A stretch of 44,040 nucleotides of DNA from Planctomycetota bacterium (GTDB taxonomy: Bacteria > Planctomycetota > Phycisphaerae > SM23-33). Where the stretch lies: assembly GCA_024275995.1 (NCBI GenBank), contig JAJRYB010000021.1, forward strand, positions 1-44,040, read 5' to 3'. Both the position numbers and the translations under genes were made by a program. Shown piece after piece: positions 8,695 to 19,461 of this stretch. The notes under the pieces were generated by a model, which ran no database searches, was not told the DNA's origin, and was given only the letters and a program-made list of their open reading frames with translations. Within the stretch, counting starts at the first letter, position 1. Each line of letters starts with the position of its first letter.

Positions 8695-8722
8695 TTGGAA
8701 CGGGCGGCGAATTTGCTACAAT
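8695..8722 (+). promoter_or_regulatory. predicted extended -10 promoter of the superoxide reductase gene
   Basis: TTGGAA (8695-8700), a 16-base spacer, then TACAAT (8717-8722) preceded by TGC, an extended -10 element. A start near 8729 gives a leader of about 54 bases. It lies directly after the nuclease gene and would free the stress gene from that operon. Confidence 0.5.
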
Positions 8723-8782
8723 TGCATCGGTCGTTGAAGAACAAAATTGCGATTGCGCCGAACCAGGCGGAAAGGACAAGTC

Positions 8783-9178
8783 ATGGCTGCCAAACAGTTC
8801 GAAATGTACGAGTGCTGCTCTCAAGACTGCGATTTGATCGTGGAGGTAGTCCAGCCGGAATGCTGCGAACAGGGCGGCGAGTTCACCTGCTGCGGCGAGA
8901 AGATGGGACGACTGGAAGAAAAGACCGCGGACTTCAAGACCGAAAAACACGTTCCTGTCGTCGAAAAGGTCGACGGCGGCGTGAAGGTGACGGTCGGCAG
9001 CACGCCCCACCCGATGGAAGAGGATCACTGGATCCAGTTCATCGAGGTCTGCTCCGCGGGCAAACTATACCGGCAGTATCTCAAGCCAGGCGACCCGCCG
9101 GAGGCTTTCTTCCCGATCGACGCCGACGGACTCGTCGCCCGCGAGCACTGCAACAAGCACGGGCTCTGGAAAAACTGA
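8783..9178 (+). CDS. dfx: superoxide reductase (desulfoferrodoxin)
   Basis: Reduces superoxide to hydrogen peroxide without releasing oxygen; typical of anaerobes and microaerophiles. The 131-residue protein has the His4-Cys iron site of centre II: EKH (H56), STPHP (H76), EDHW (H82), and [10 protein letters not shown] (C123, H126). The N-terminal domain resembles desulforedoxin with TCCGEKM (C36, C37), but the first cysteine pair is spaced unusually (C11, C12 and C16 instead of CX2C) and there is an extra C27-C28. GAAAGGA before the ATG at 8783 is preferred over an upstream start adding [12 protein letters not shown]. Confidence 0.9.
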   Translation: MAAKQFEMYECCSQDCDLIVEVVQPECCEQGGEFTCCGEKMGRLEEKTADFKTEKHVPVVEKVDGGVKVTVGSTPHPMEEDHWIQFIEVCSAGKLYRQYLKPGDPPEAFFPIDADGLVAREHCNKHGLWKN

Positions 9179-9206
9179 TCGCTGCGCGGTTAACGGCCTG
9201 CATTGC

Positions 9207-9281
9207 GATTATCAAAAAGTCCCGGCTTGGCCTTCGCGCGCGGAGATTATCAAAAAGTTTCGGATTGACCTTCGCGCGCGG
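9207..9281. repeat. 38-bp tandem repeat spanning the end of the minus-strand gene
   Basis: Two 37-base copies (9207-9243 and 9245-9281) share 33 positions, with one base between them. Both start GATTATCAAAAAGT and end CCTTCGCGCGCGG. On the minus strand the second copy encodes the last residues and TGA of the membrane protein gene, and the first repeats the tail with its own stop (AREGQAGTF then stop, against AREGQSETF). It looks like an old tandem duplication that left the gene intact. Confidence 0.85.
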
Positions 9282-10065
9282 GTTGATGCAGGTCGAACGC
9301 CAGCTTTCCACGGATGGATTCCAGCCTCTGCGCGCGCTTTCCGATCCGCCCCACCAGCAGCATCATGGGCTGACGCCGCTGATCGGAGAACGTGATAATG
9401 ATTCGTCCGAACCCAAGCAACCTCTCCAGGAAGTCCCCGGTGTCCAGGCGGGTGCTGTACTCTTCGCGTGAGATCTGCTCACCGGTCTCGGTAGGTCCGA
9501 CCTGGATATTCATATAATTCGGCGTAATGGCGACGTAATAGAACAGCCCGCGAATCCACGATATCGCAATCGCCAGCGCGAAGACGAACGCGAAACACAG
9601 GTAGGCGATCCAGTTCATCGTGAAGGCGATGTACCCGAACGCACGGAGCACCGCCCACAGCCAGCCCATAAAAACCAGCCAAAGCACCAGTACGAGAATA
9701 ACGAGCACCAGTATCATCAGCACTTTCACGCTCATCTCGTATTCGTCGACGAGAAAGTTCAGAAAGAACACCCCCAGCCAGATTCCCCCTACGATTCTCG
9801 AACCGGTCCCACCGGGCTGGAGGAACGCCATCGCGACGCAGGCGCAGAGTGCGGCGATGATCGTGGGAATATAGAGCACCTTCCGGCTCCAGCCGAAGAC
9901 AACCAGCCATTCGTTGATATCCGGATCGTCGCGGAGCTGATTTCCGACGCGGGTCCGCGTGCGAAGCGTCTTTCTCAGCATCAGCCATCCAAGCCCGCCG
10001 GCGAGCAGCAGGAAAAACGGAACAAGGAAGATAATCCACTTGGTGGTATCCCATTGCGCGAGCAT
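9250..10065 (-). CDS. multi-pass membrane protein of unknown function
   Basis: A 271-residue protein with about five membrane helices (near residues 11-29, 62-82, 90-108, 114-137 and 143-168), then a cytoplasmic-looking region of 100 residues (YYVAITPNYMNIQVGPTETG, LLGFGRIIITFSDQRRQPMMLLVGRIGKRAQRLESI). That tail has the beta-rich feel of a membrane-attached PH-like domain (bPH2/YdbT), which is a guess. GAAAGGGTG before the ATG supports the start. It follows the lipoprotein gene by about 70 bases and converges on the superoxide reductase gene. Confidence 0.75.
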   Translation of the reverse strand: MLAQWDTTKWIIFLVPFFLLLAGGLGWLMLRKTLRTRTRVGNQLRDDPDINEWLVVFGWSRKVLYIPTIIAALCACVAMAFLQPGGTGSRIVGGIWLGVFFLNFLVDEYEMSVKVLMILVLVILVLVLWLVFMGWLWAVLRAFGYIAFTMNWIAYLCFAFVFALAIAISWIRGLFYYVAITPNYMNIQVGPTETGEQISREEYSTRLDTGDFLERLLGFGRIIITFSDQRRQPMMLLVGRIGKRAQRLESIRGKLAFDLHQPAREGQSETF

Positions 10066-10093
10066 ACACGCACCCTTTCTTCCGCCCGAACAC

Positions 10094-10151
10094 GCCGGAT
10101 CAAGCCAACAGAAAACCAGGAACCCGGAGGCAAGCGTTACTTGATCTCGGC
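10094..10151 (-). other. inverted repeat flanking the stop of the lipoprotein gene
   Basis: CTTGATCTCGGC (10140-10151), which is the 3' coding end next to the TAA at 10137-10139, is complementary to GCCGGATCAAG (10094-10104) apart from one bulged base, with a loop of about 35 bases. There is no U tract, so it is not a classical terminator; it may still fold in the message between this gene and the next. Confidence 0.4.
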
Positions 10152-10694
10152 CATTATGTACTGCCGATCCCAGTTGCCTTCGCTGTTGACCCGCACGGTT
10201 ATGCGGTACTTGCCGGGCGGAATCTTCGTAACCTTCTCATACGTGCGATCGTGGAACCAGCCGAACTCCTTGAGCTGGAGCTCTTTGCCCGGCTTCATCC
10301 CGGCGACCGCGTCGCACTTGTACATCACCTGCTGATCGACCTTGCCGCCCTTAACCGGATTGACGATAACGTCGGCCTGTTTGAACTTGCCGAGTTTCTT
10401 CGTGTCCAGCTCGAATTTTATCTTCGGGTTGGACGACACATCGTCAACCTTCCAGAGCTGCTCGCTGCCGTCCTTGCCGCCAGGTTCGGTCTTTTCACCG
10501 TCAATCCAGACGGTGATATAGTGCCCCTGGAACATTTCCTTTTCGGCGGACTTTGCGGGAGTGGCGCTCGTCGTTCCGTCGGTGTCCTTATCGCCTTTGC
10601 CCCACCTGCCGAGATCGACATTAATGTCCGCGCATCCCATCGCGCCCACCAGAACCAGCAACATCGTCGCCGCAATCGTCTTTCGCATTTGCAT
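10137..10694 (-). CDS. predicted lipoprotein, unknown function
   Basis: A 185-residue protein with a basic start (MQMRKT), a hydrophobic stretch and a lipobox-like GAMGC (C21), so probably lipid-anchored in the envelope. The mature part is beta-rich with FQGHYITVWIDGEKTEPGG near the middle and a C-terminal segment (KIPPGKYRITVRVNSEGNWDRQYIM) resembling a small immunoglobulin-like or carboxypeptidase-regulatory strand pattern. AGGGA eight bases before the ATG at 10694 supports this start over an upstream one adding 34 residues. No family recognised. Confidence 0.7.
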   Translation of the reverse strand: MQMRKTIAATMLLVLVGAMGCADINVDLGRWGKGDKDTDGTTSATPAKSAEKEMFQGHYITVWIDGEKTEPGGKDGSEQLWKVDDVSSNPKIKFELDTKKLGKFKQADVIVNPVKGGKVDQQVMYKCDAVAGMKPGKELQLKEFGWFHDRTYEKVTKIPPGKYRITVRVNSEGNWDRQYIMAEIK

Positions 10695-10863
10695 TTGTCC
10701 GGTCCCTGTCTTTTCGGCGCCGGAATTGAAAACCCATGCGACCACCGGCGCCGTCTCGGCGTTCGCTGAGGGTGCAATAATATTCGAATCCTGCATTCAG
10801 ATTGCCCGGCGAGGGCTTTCTTGTCAAGCGCGAACCTTCCGGGCGACCGCGTCGCGAAAAACC

Positions 10864-10891
10864 TTGCACGCACCGGCGCCTTGCGTATCAT
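10864..10891 (+). promoter_or_regulatory. predicted promoter of enolase
   Basis: TTGCAC (10864-10869), a 16-base spacer and TATCAT (10886-10891, five of six consensus bases). A start near 10898 would give a leader of about 230 bases before the eno ATG, which would contain the folded element at 10943-11060. The -35 is weak. Confidence 0.35.
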
Positions 10892-10931
10892 GTCCAATTC
10901 CGGCCGACGCCGGGAAACGTTAGAGCGATGA

Positions 10932-12434
<1,503 letters not shown>

Positions 12435-12465
12435 TCCCGGCGATCGGCTTGCCGCGACAGGACGA

Positions 12466-12933
12466 ATGATCGGATTCGTCATGCTGAGCGGCGCCGGCGT
12501 GTGCGTCATCGCCGCCGTTGTGCTGCTGCCCGCTTACGCCTCCAGGATGGAAACGGAATATCGTCGCGACTGCCTCCGGTCGGAGAATGCCGATCGCCTG
12601 GCGGAGCTTGCCGCCCTGGAAAAACTCGAGCGCGACCTTCGCAACGGTGACGAGGTTCTCATCCAGCGCCATGCGGAAAGTACGCTGGGCCTGCGCCCCG
12701 ACAGCGCTATCGTGGATGAGTACGACCTGTCGGAGACAGTCTCTCCCCCGCCGCTGGTGCGCTTCCGGCGGCAGGAACGTCCGGACAATCCGTCCGGCGT
12801 TTTGATCCGCATGGGGCAAAGACTGAAGAATCCGGCGACGCGACGAGGGCTTTCCCTGCTTGCCGTCGCGATGCTGGTGGCGGCTATGTTCCTCTTCCAG
12901 GCGCCGCAAGGTGAATCTTATCGGCGATATTGA
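12466..12933 (+). CDS. FtsB/DivIC-like septum formation initiator protein
   Basis: A 155-residue protein from this start. A membrane helix (FVMLSGAGVCVIAAVVLL) is followed by a coiled coil rich in Leu, Glu and Arg (METEYRRDCLRSENADRLAELAALEKLERDLRNGD cut into heptads) and the ESTLGLRPDSAIV segment seen after the coil in DivIC/FtsB proteins, which act in the division complex. Unusually there is a second helix near the C-terminus (LSLLAVAMLVAAMFLF). ACAGGACGA supports the ATG at 12466; an ATG at 12406, overlapping eno and adding [20 protein letters not shown], is a real alternative. Its stop lies inside the 44-bp repeat. Confidence 0.65.
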   Translation: MIGFVMLSGAGVCVIAAVVLLPAYASRMETEYRRDCLRSENADRLAELAALEKLERDLRNGDEVLIQRHAESTLGLRPDSAIVDEYDLSETVSPPPLVRFRRQERPDNPSGVLIRMGQRLKNPATRRGLSLLAVAMLVAAMFLFQAPQGESYRRY

Positions 12934-13038
12934 AGAGTCCCGAGCCATGCGAGGAATTTTCGATGCGAAATGTTGCCCACGTCGAGTGATAAACCTTATC
13001 GGCGATATTGAAGAGTCCCGAGCCATGCGAGGAATTTT
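12917..13038. repeat. exact 44-bp direct repeat at a convergent gene junction
   Basis: The same 44 bases occur at 12917-12960 and 12995-13038 (period 78), beginning CTTATCGGCGATATTGAAGA and ending GAGGAATTTT. The second copy encodes the last 13 or so codons and TAA of the minus-strand metalloprotease; the first repeats that tail in the intergenic space and also contains the last bases and TGA of the plus-strand FtsB-like gene. Complete identity points to a recent duplication. Confidence 0.95.
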
Positions 13039-13988
13039 TTCTCGATGGTGTCTATCCCCTTGCCGAAGACATGCTCGATGGCCTTGACGTCCGCACCCCT
13101 GCCTGTATGGTGCTCGCGGAAATATTCATAAAACTTGCCCAGCAGCCCCCGCTTCTGCATGTACATCACGAAATATCGCGCCTGGGCGTAGTTGAGGCCC
13201 ATCAGCTTTCCGCGGAAATCCCGCCTGGTCACCAGCTCGCGAAGCGGCCGAAGCGTTCCCCTGCGGATCGCCGTCTTCAGCGCCGGCAGACGCCAGTTAA
13301 CGTAGCCGATGATGCCCTTCGGCCGGATGCGGCACTGTTCGTGAAGGCTTCCCAGCCCCTCGTTGAACCACGTCGGAACGTCGGGAAAATCGTAGACGAT
13401 CAGGGCGTGCGTAAGTTCGTGCACCAGCGTTCCGCCACCGGTCCCTATATTCATGACCATCGTGCGATCCCAGGAACGGTAGTACCCGAAGTACGAAACT
13501 TTCTCGTCGCCGAGGAGTTTTTTGGCCCAGTAGCGATAGCTCTTTTCATCCTTGAACAGAAGTATGCGTATGACCTTGTCGGGCTTCTTGCGGAAATAGT
13601 CGGCCCACATCGCTTCCGCGGCTGCGACGATCGTGTGATCGGCGTACGCACGGACGGTTCTGCGAGGCATGTTTCCGACGATAACGAAGGGCGGCGAGAT
13701 GATTGTCGCAAAGCTCCGATCGAGCTTCCTGCCAAGCGCCTCCGCCTCACGCCGGCACGAGTCCATGAGTTTGCGGGAGGGGTATTTTTCCTCCGGACCG
13801 GTGCGTGCGGGCCGGCTACCGGCCATCAGCGAAACGGGCGCAGGACCGCGGGAGGAAGCGGCGTTGCGATCGGACCCGAGCGTGACGGCAGCGGTATCCG
13901 TAGCCTCCGGCGAGAGCGCCACTCCCACCGCCAGGCCGACGGTCAAACCGACCAGCACGACGATACTCCATCGCACGATAGTGTTCAT
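12996..13988 (-). CDS. peptidase-MA-like zinc metalloprotease, exported
   Basis: A 330-residue protein with an N-terminal signal or anchor helix (residues 7-25) and the zinc site HELTH (H190, E191, H194) with a third ligand in WFNEGLGS (E210), the gluzincin arrangement of peptidase-MA-like/DUF1570 proteins common in planctomycetes. It would act outside the cytoplasm on unknown proteins. The ATG at 13988 puts the hydrophobic segment at the N-terminus; a start at 14027 would add 13 residues ahead of the signal. Its 3' end is duplicated downstream. Confidence 0.8.
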   Translation of the reverse strand: MNTIVRWSIVVLVGLTVGLAVGVALSPEATDTAAVTLGSDRNAASSRGPAPVSLMAGSRPARTGPEEKYPSRKLMDSCRREAEALGRKLDRSFATIISPPFVIVGNMPRRTVRAYADHTIVAAAEAMWADYFRKKPDKVIRILLFKDEKSYRYWAKKLLGDEKVSYFGYYRSWDRTMVMNIGTGGGTLVHELTHALIVYDFPDVPTWFNEGLGSLHEQCRIRPKGIIGYVNWRLPALKTAIRRGTLRPLRELVTRRDFRGKLMGLNYAQARYFVMYMQKRGLLGKFYEYFREHHTGRGADVKAIEHVFGKGIDTIEKKFLAWLGTLQYRR

Positions 13989-14027
13989 GTTATCTTCGAC
14001 ACATGAATGAAAGAACGGTTCGCGCAA

Positions 14028-15701
14028 TCAGGTGAGAAAATCCGTGCGCTGCGGATGCAGAATGCGCCTCAGCTTCTGCAGGGCGTGGATCTCGATCTGA
14101 CGCACGCGCTCTTTGGAAATCCCCAGCCGCCTGCCGAGCTGATCGAACGTCTTGGTTCTGCCGAAGCTGTCCAGGCCATAATGATCGATAAGGATCAGCC
14201 GTTCGCGCGTAGTGAGCTGGGTCAGGACACTGTCGATGCTCTCCCGCAATTCGGAAACGTTGGCCTCGTTCGGATCGTACGATCGCAAGGCGGCGGCGAT
14301 GTCCAGCACTTCGTCGCAGCCGGTGCTGAAACGGTCCAGCAGGAACCGTTCCCGCGGTACGGATCTGGCGAAATTCCGCATGATCGCCCACGAAGCATAC
14401 GTCGAGAAACGGTTCCCGCGCGAGTAATCGAACTTCTCGACCGCCTGCATGAGCGATACGTTTCCATCGCTGATCAGTTCGAAAAGCGTCTGCGGGCCGC
14501 GGACGTGACGCTTGGCGATCGATACCACAAGGCGAAGGTTCGCGCGGACGATCTTGTTCTTGACCACGTTGGCTCGCAACAGCAGGGCCTCGACCTCCTT
14601 GAGCTGACCGGTACGGATTCGATTCACGTCTATACTTTTGCGCAGATGGTCCGCCCTGTATTTCAGGTAGTTGTACATTCGGAACAGGCTCCGCTCTCGA
14701 TTGACGTCGAGCAGGGGCACGTCATACAAAGACCTCAGGTAGGGCGGCAGGCCGGGAGGAGCCTTTACCATCGATTTCCTGGGCGCCTTGTTGTCCGATT
14801 CGTCCGTTTCCGCCAGGATAATCTCGTCGGCGTTCGGCAGGTCGAATTGCGGATTGTAGACGTAGTTGATGGGGCGATTGAGCAGTTGCATCGCCCGCAC
14901 TTCGTTAATCACGCGATAGACGCTGCCCCGCGTGCGATTGTATCGCTGCGCCAAAACATTCACCGGCACGCCCCTCAGGAAGCACCGGTAGATGATCATT
15001 TTCTGCTGCTCGCCCAGAGACACTTCCCTTGCGGGGAAGATCGCATCGTCCGGATGCTCCTGGTCGTACTTGCGGATCGTGTATCGAATCGTCTCGACCG
15101 CCCTGCCGGTTCTCGCCGCCAGCCGCTTTGCTACGTCGTTCAGGCAGCACTGCGTAAACTTCGCCATTCGTCGCGCTCGTCGCAGGATGTCCCGCCGCTC
15201 CGAAGCGGTCATCTGCGTGAACTGCATCGATCGCAACACCTGCCGGCGACAAGACTTCACGAACCGGTCGACGGAACTTTCCAGGAACGCCACGCGCCGT
15301 TTTCCATCCGGGAAAATCAGGCGGCGGGCGGGCAGGCCGCGACGGCGCCAACGCTGGATCGTCTTGGTCGATACGTTGAATCGTCGCGCCAGCGATGATG
15401 TATCGTGAACGGGTTCAGGGTAATCGCCCGTGCGAAGTTCAAAACTCTCACAGACGTCCAGCATCAGGCGAAGCAGATCGTCGCGCAGAGACTTTCCGGA
15501 TAACGGTTCGGAAAGGACATCGCGCCGCGGGCGGTAGCCCGTCAGACGAAACACCACGAAGGCATACGGGTACTCGCGATTTGGCTCGATGATCCGCAGC
15601 AGGACTTCGGCGGCGTCTACGTATCCCTTGCGAAGACGGAGCAAACCTGCGGTAAGCTCCGTGGCCAGCTCCTCCATGGGCTTGTTCAGGTATTTCCGCA
15701 T
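14028..15701 (-). CDS. sigma-70 family RNA polymerase sigma factor with N-terminal HTH domains
   Basis: A 557-residue protein. After a helical N-terminal domain, a MerR-like helix-turn-helix (SLARRFNVSTKTIQRWRRRG) and two further HTH-like segments (LNDVAKRLAARTGRAVETIRY and VNVLAQRYNRTRGSVYRVI) precede a sigma core: region 1.2 (PPYLRSLYDVPLL), region 2 (NLRLVVSIAKRHV, LFELISDGNVSLMQAVEKFD, RFSTYASWAIM) and region 4 (LTTRERLILIDHYGL, TFDQLGRRLGISKERVRQIE). Similar long sigma factors occur in planctomycetes. GAGGA nine bases before the ATG at 15701 supports this start; another ATG lies at 15725. It follows a sigma-54-type activator gene on the same strand. Confidence 0.85.
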   Translation of the reverse strand: MRKYLNKPMEELATELTAGLLRLRKGYVDAAEVLLRIIEPNREYPYAFVVFRLTGYRPRRDVLSEPLSGKSLRDDLLRLMLDVCESFELRTGDYPEPVHDTSSLARRFNVSTKTIQRWRRRGLPARRLIFPDGKRRVAFLESSVDRFVKSCRRQVLRSMQFTQMTASERRDILRRARRMAKFTQCCLNDVAKRLAARTGRAVETIRYTIRKYDQEHPDDAIFPAREVSLGEQQKMIIYRCFLRGVPVNVLAQRYNRTRGSVYRVINEVRAMQLLNRPINYVYNPQFDLPNADEIILAETDESDNKAPRKSMVKAPPGLPPYLRSLYDVPLLDVNRERSLFRMYNYLKYRADHLRKSIDVNRIRTGQLKEVEALLLRANVVKNKIVRANLRLVVSIAKRHVRGPQTLFELISDGNVSLMQAVEKFDYSRGNRFSTYASWAIMRNFARSVPRERFLLDRFSTGCDEVLDIAAALRSYDPNEANVSELRESIDSVLTQLTTRERLILIDHYGLDSFGRTKTFDQLGRRLGISKERVRQIEIHALQKLRRILHPQRTDFLT

Positions 15702-16154
15702 CCGCCGCTGTCCTCTGCCGGCCATCGGCAATATGCCCCAACCCACATCATCACACGCGGCCTGGTTATTCGCTCGGGCGCCCCGCCCAAACTTCCGCGC
15801 ATAGCGCAACATTGCAAAACCGGCCGGGGCATTCCCCCATCCGCTGCCCCGCGATACAACTGCTCGAACAACAGTACAACATCCTCAGGCGAAGGGCTAC
15901 GCTGCTTGCGGCTGTGACCGAAAGCATGCTCCCCTCCGTGTGCATATCCTGCGCCACACCAACACCAACTACGTGCAACATTGTACCTGGAAGCATAACA
16001 TATTGTATTTAAAGGCGTTATGAATAAATGATTCTTGCGCCCGGATGAAATCGAACCGCCCTTGAACTCTCGATGAGTCTTATTACCCGCCATACCATGC
16101 ACATAATGGGCAATATTTCCCATGGCCCCGTCAGCTCGGTACCCGCGTTCGATT
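15702..16154. other. 453-base intergenic region with an AT-rich core
   Basis: No convincing gene. The stretch at about 15970-16035 is clearly richer in A and T than its surroundings and contains TACAAT twice on the minus strand, so it probably holds the promoter of the sigma gene, though no pair with a good -35 can be chosen. ATGGG and CCCAT around 16107-16124 make a short hairpin. One arm of the inverted repeat at the activator gene's 3' end also lies here. Frames crossing this region are Cys- and Trp-rich and not protein-like. Confidence 0.5.
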
Positions 16155-16163
16155 TCACTCCGG
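16040..16163 (-). other. inverted repeat including the stop of the activator gene
   Basis: GTTCGATTTCACTCCGG (16147-16163) contains the TGA of the activator gene, whose stop codon is at 16155-16157. The opposite orientation of the same sequence, CCGGATGAAATCGAAC, lies at 16041-16056, missing one base. The loop is about 90 bases and no U tract follows, so a role as terminator is doubtful. Confidence 0.4.
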
Positions 16164-17672
16164 CCGGCGAATGTCGTACTTCTTCATGCGATAGCGAATA
16201 TTGTCCCTGCTGATGCCCAGCGTCTGGGCCGCCTTCGTCTGGTTCCAGTTGCTCTCGCGCAGAGCGTTGGTGATGATCGCCTTCTCGTTGGCGGCCAGTA
16301 CCGACCCGCTCGTGATTTGCGCAGCCTGCCCACCGTTTAACTCGCCGGGCAGGTGCTCAAGATGAATCGTCGTCGGCTCGTCGCCGGTTTCTCCTGCGCC
16401 GCGGCACAGAAGGCACGCGCGCTCGAGCGTGTTCTGAAGCTCTCGTATATTTCCCGGGAAGTCATACCTCGCCAGTGCCGCGACCGCTTCCTGCCCGATC
16501 TCCGGCACGGACATTTTCAATTCCCCGGCTAGATGTTTCAGGATGTGCTCCGCCAGGAGGGGGATGTCCTCCTTGCGATTTCGCAACGGTGGTATCTCGA
16601 TTGGAAATACGTTCAGGCGATAGAACAGATCGTCGCGGAACCGTCCGGCGGACATTTCTTCCGACAGGTTGCGGTTGGTCGCGGCGATTACCCGAACGTC
16701 GCACGCGATTGCCGAGGCTCCGCCGACGCGAACGATTTCCTTCTCCTGCAAGACTCTCAGGAGTTTCACCTGAACATCCGGCGCAATCTCCGCAACCTCA
16801 TCCAGAAATATCGTTCCACCGTCGGCAAGTTCGAACCGCCCCAGCTTTCGACCGGTAGCACCCGTGAAGGCACCGGCCTCGTGCCCGAAAAGCTCGCTTT
16901 CCAGCAACGTTCGCGGAAGCGCCGCGCAGTTGACCGCGATAAAAGGACGCTCCGAACGTGCCGAGTTGGCGTGTACGAACCTCGCGGCCAATTCCTTTCC
17001 CGTTCCCGTCTCGCCGAGCAGCAGCACCGTCGCCGACGAACTCGCCACGCGCATGATCAGGTCGCGCACTTCCTGCATCCCCGGACTTGTGCCGATCATC
17101 TCGTTTTGCGAGCGCATTTCCTGGCGAAGCCCGCGATTGTCCTTACGGAGGCGATCGTACAGCTTGGCATTGGTCACTGCTATCGCGGCGAGGTTCGCGA
17201 ACACCTGCGCCAGCTTCATATCCTTTTCGGTGAATTCCCCGCCCTGAATGGGATTGATCAGCTCGACGACGCCAAGCCGGTCCCCTTTGCTTGTCAGCGG
17301 CGCGACGATCAGGCTTCGCGTCTCGAAGCCGACCAGCTGGTCGATCTCCTTGAAGTGCGAGTCCTCCCGCGTCACATCGCCCACGATAGTCGGACGCCCG
17401 GTACGCATGACCATGCCCGACACGCCGGCGTCCTCGTCGTATTCCATGCCGACAAGCTGGGTCGCCCGATCCCCCACGGCAGCGCGAAAAACCTGCTTTT
17501 TTCGCGCCTTATCGAACATGATGACACTGGAGGCTTCCGCTCGCATCACCGCTGCCGCGGTGCGCGCGATGGCGTCGAGCGTCTCGTCCAGCTCGCGGGT
17601 CTCATTGATAACAGCCGAGGCGTCAACGAGGGCTGCGAGTGTTTCGGCAGATAGATCGCTGGTTCCGTACAT
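16155..17672 (-). CDS. sigma-54-dependent transcriptional activator (GAF, AAA+, Fis HTH)
   Basis: A 505-residue NtrC-family protein with a GAF sensor (about 15-170) in place of a receiver domain. The AAA+ domain has Walker A GETGTGKE (220-227), the sigma-54 contact loop GAFTGA (267-272) and Walker B TIFLDE (287-292). A Fis-type HTH ends it ([23 protein letters not shown]). It would remodel sigma-54 polymerase in response to a ligand or redox state sensed by GAF; the GAF segment resembles FhlA/NorR-type sensors only in a general way. ATG at 17672 is preferred to a TTG 36 bases upstream. Confidence 0.9.
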   Translation of the reverse strand: MYGTSDLSAETLAALVDASAVINETRELDETLDAIARTAAAVMRAEASSVIMFDKARKKQVFRAAVGDRATQLVGMEYDEDAGVSGMVMRTGRPTIVGDVTREDSHFKEIDQLVGFETRSLIVAPLTSKGDRLGVVELINPIQGGEFTEKDMKLAQVFANLAAIAVTNAKLYDRLRKDNRGLRQEMRSQNEMIGTSPGMQEVRDLIMRVASSSATVLLLGETGTGKELAARFVHANSARSERPFIAVNCAALPRTLLESELFGHEAGAFTGATGRKLGRFELADGGTIFLDEVAEIAPDVQVKLLRVLQEKEIVRVGGASAIACDVRVIAATNRNLSEEMSAGRFRDDLFYRLNVFPIEIPPLRNRKEDIPLLAEHILKHLAGELKMSVPEIGQEAVAALARYDFPGNIRELQNTLERACLLCRGAGETGDEPTTIHLEHLPGELNGGQAAQITSGSVLAANEKAIITNALRESNWNQTKAAQTLGISRDNIRYRMKKYDIRRPE

Positions 17673-17718
17673 GGGATAACCGTCCCGCACCCGTATCGGC
17701 AAATCCAACGGCAGGCAC

Positions 17719-19407
17719 TTAATCGAGCAGGTATTTCAACCGTCGGATATGCCTCAGGTACGGCGAGTTTTCCTTATCCTTCAGCGCTGCGTCGCACGTC
17801 TTCATGGCGCTATCGCGTGCCGTCGCCGCCCGTTGTGTCAGCTCGTCCATGATTTTCTGATCCGCACTCCCTGACCGTTTCATTCCATCGATGCGCATCT
17901 GGTACAGGTTGTACAGTCCCGCATAAGCGACGGCGAGTTGCCCCTCGTACGTCCAGGAGTTATTCACCCCCGCGTAGCGAACGGCCTGATCGAAAACCTT
18001 GATCGCGCTGTTGAAGGACTTTTCAGCCGACGTCGCCACTTTCGTCGGGTCGGACACGTACGAGGCGATTTTGCCAGCCAGGTTCGGAAGTTTACCGTCC
18101 CTCTTGCCCATCAGGGTCCACAGGGTTTTTAATTCGGAAGCTATGTCCTGCGCCAATGCCCTCATTGCCAGTTGGTCCACGCACATCCTGGCGGCGAGCA
18201 TGTCCGCCTCGCCGGCCGACGCTGAACTTTCCGGACGAGGACTGGTGGAACCGCTTCGGGCAACCTTCGCTTCCAGATTCGCAGCCAAGCGCAGGTGCGT
18301 CGATGCCGATTCGAACGCGTCCAGTGCATCCTTTTCATGTTTCTTCGCCATGCCCAGCGCGTCCGAGAGTTTCTCGGCGTTATGCTCGACCTGCAGGTAA
18401 GGCTTATCGAGTTCCTTCGTGACCAGGTCCTTCTGCCTGGCATTTGTATCGCCGACCTCATTACGCGCCGCCGCGATTTTCTCTGCACTTTCCTGCCTGG
18501 CCTTTGCGGACTGCCCCTTCAATTCCAGGTCTTTCTTCTGCGTTTTCAGCGAGCTGATATCGTAATCGTAACGTGCGATATTCGCCTCGTTCCGGCCGGC
18601 GACTTTCTCCTTCGCCAAAGCCTTCTCCAGCAGGTTCAGGCCCTCTCTTCCGGACGCCAGTCGGCTGTCCGTTCGTAACTTGCCCGCCTGCGCCCGAAGA
18701 TTAGAGGTCGCCACGCTCAGGGCGTTGCGGGCTTTGGTCTTCTCCGCGATTTTCGCGTCGATATCGGAAATTTGTTTTTTTATCGCCGCCTGCTGGTCTT
18801 TGGACTGCTTGATGATCTCATTAAGATCGTCGTTGCTCACCTGCGACAGGAGGTCATAGTATTCGATCCGGTTGAGTTGAGCGTTCAGGATCTGCACCGC
18901 CTCGCGAATCCTGTCCGCGGCGTATCGCGCAGCCTGTCGTTGAGACGCCGTTTTCGCGGCATGGTACTCACCCCGCAGCATGACGATCCGACCCAGCGTC
19001 GCCTCGGCGAGAGCCTTGGTGGCGTCGTCGGCAGCGGCACAACGCGAGATGGCTTTCTTCAGGGCCGAAGCGGCCTCTTTGAGCACGTCCAGTACCTTCG
19101 GGTTCATTGCCGATGCGGGAAGAACCTGAACCTTATTAGTATCGGAATCCGGAATAATCGTGCCGGGAGGCAACGGAGAGATCAACTCCACATTGTCGCC
19201 GCTCTTGTATTTGTAGACGGGGTTCGCCCACAGCGCAGAGGCCTTGGCATATCGCCGCTGAGCCTTCGCGGTTTCCTCCATCAGCGCCTGAGAGTCGGCG
19301 GTGGACCGTCCTTCGGAACAGCCGGGCAACAGACCTGCCTGGACCGCACAGGCGAACAGTAAAACGCCGAGAGTCAAGCTACGTTCATGCACGTTTTTAT
19401 CTCCCAT
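17719..19407 (-). CDS. large coiled-coil lipoprotein, unknown function
   Basis: A 562-residue protein with a signal peptide and lipobox LLPGC (C30). The mature protein is almost wholly helical and charged: long coiled-coil stretches at about 190-370 (repeated Lys, Glu, Ala and Gln, e.g. [20 protein letters not shown]) and a helical C-terminal part with TPR-like spacing ([16 protein letters not shown]). It could bridge the outer membrane and the periplasm. The ATG at 19407 gives a proper signal peptide. It sits next to the envelope block upstream. Family not recognised. Confidence 0.75.
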   Translation of the reverse strand: MGDKNVHERSLTLGVLLFACAVQAGLLPGCSEGRSTADSQALMEETAKAQRRYAKASALWANPVYKYKSGDNVELISPLPPGTIIPDSDTNKVQVLPASAMNPKVLDVLKEAASALKKAISRCAAADDATKALAEATLGRIVMLRGEYHAAKTASQRQAARYAADRIREAVQILNAQLNRIEYYDLLSQVSNDDLNEIIKQSKDQQAAIKKQISDIDAKIAEKTKARNALSVATSNLRAQAGKLRTDSRLASGREGLNLLEKALAKEKVAGRNEANIARYDYDISSLKTQKKDLELKGQSAKARQESAEKIAAARNEVGDTNARQKDLVTKELDKPYLQVEHNAEKLSDALGMAKKHEKDALDAFESASTHLRLAANLEAKVARSGSTSPRPESSASAGEADMLAARMCVDQLAMRALAQDIASELKTLWTLMGKRDGKLPNLAGKIASYVSDPTKVATSAEKSFNSAIKVFDQAVRYAGVNNSWTYEGQLAVAYAGLYNLYQMRIDGMKRSGSADQKIMDELTQRAATARDSAMKTCDAALKDKENSPYLRHIRRLKYLLD

Positions 19408-19461
19408 GCTTTCCACCACTACGACGCCGTCATGGCATCCTGATCGTCGCGTAGTTTTTTA

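Noticed and set aside
10799-10827. Perfect TTGACA on the minus strand upstream of the lipoprotein gene
   Set aside because: No acceptable -10 at 16-18 bases; the only TATTAT nearby is about 40 bases away.
15686-16123. 145-codon minus-strand frame upstream of the sigma gene
   Set aside because: Unusual composition rich in Cys, Trp and Gly, overlaps the sigma gene start and the AT-rich promoter region, and has no ribosome site.
16155-17672. Two-component response regulator
   Set aside because: The N-terminal domain is GAF-like and lacks the receiver aspartate and lysine motifs.
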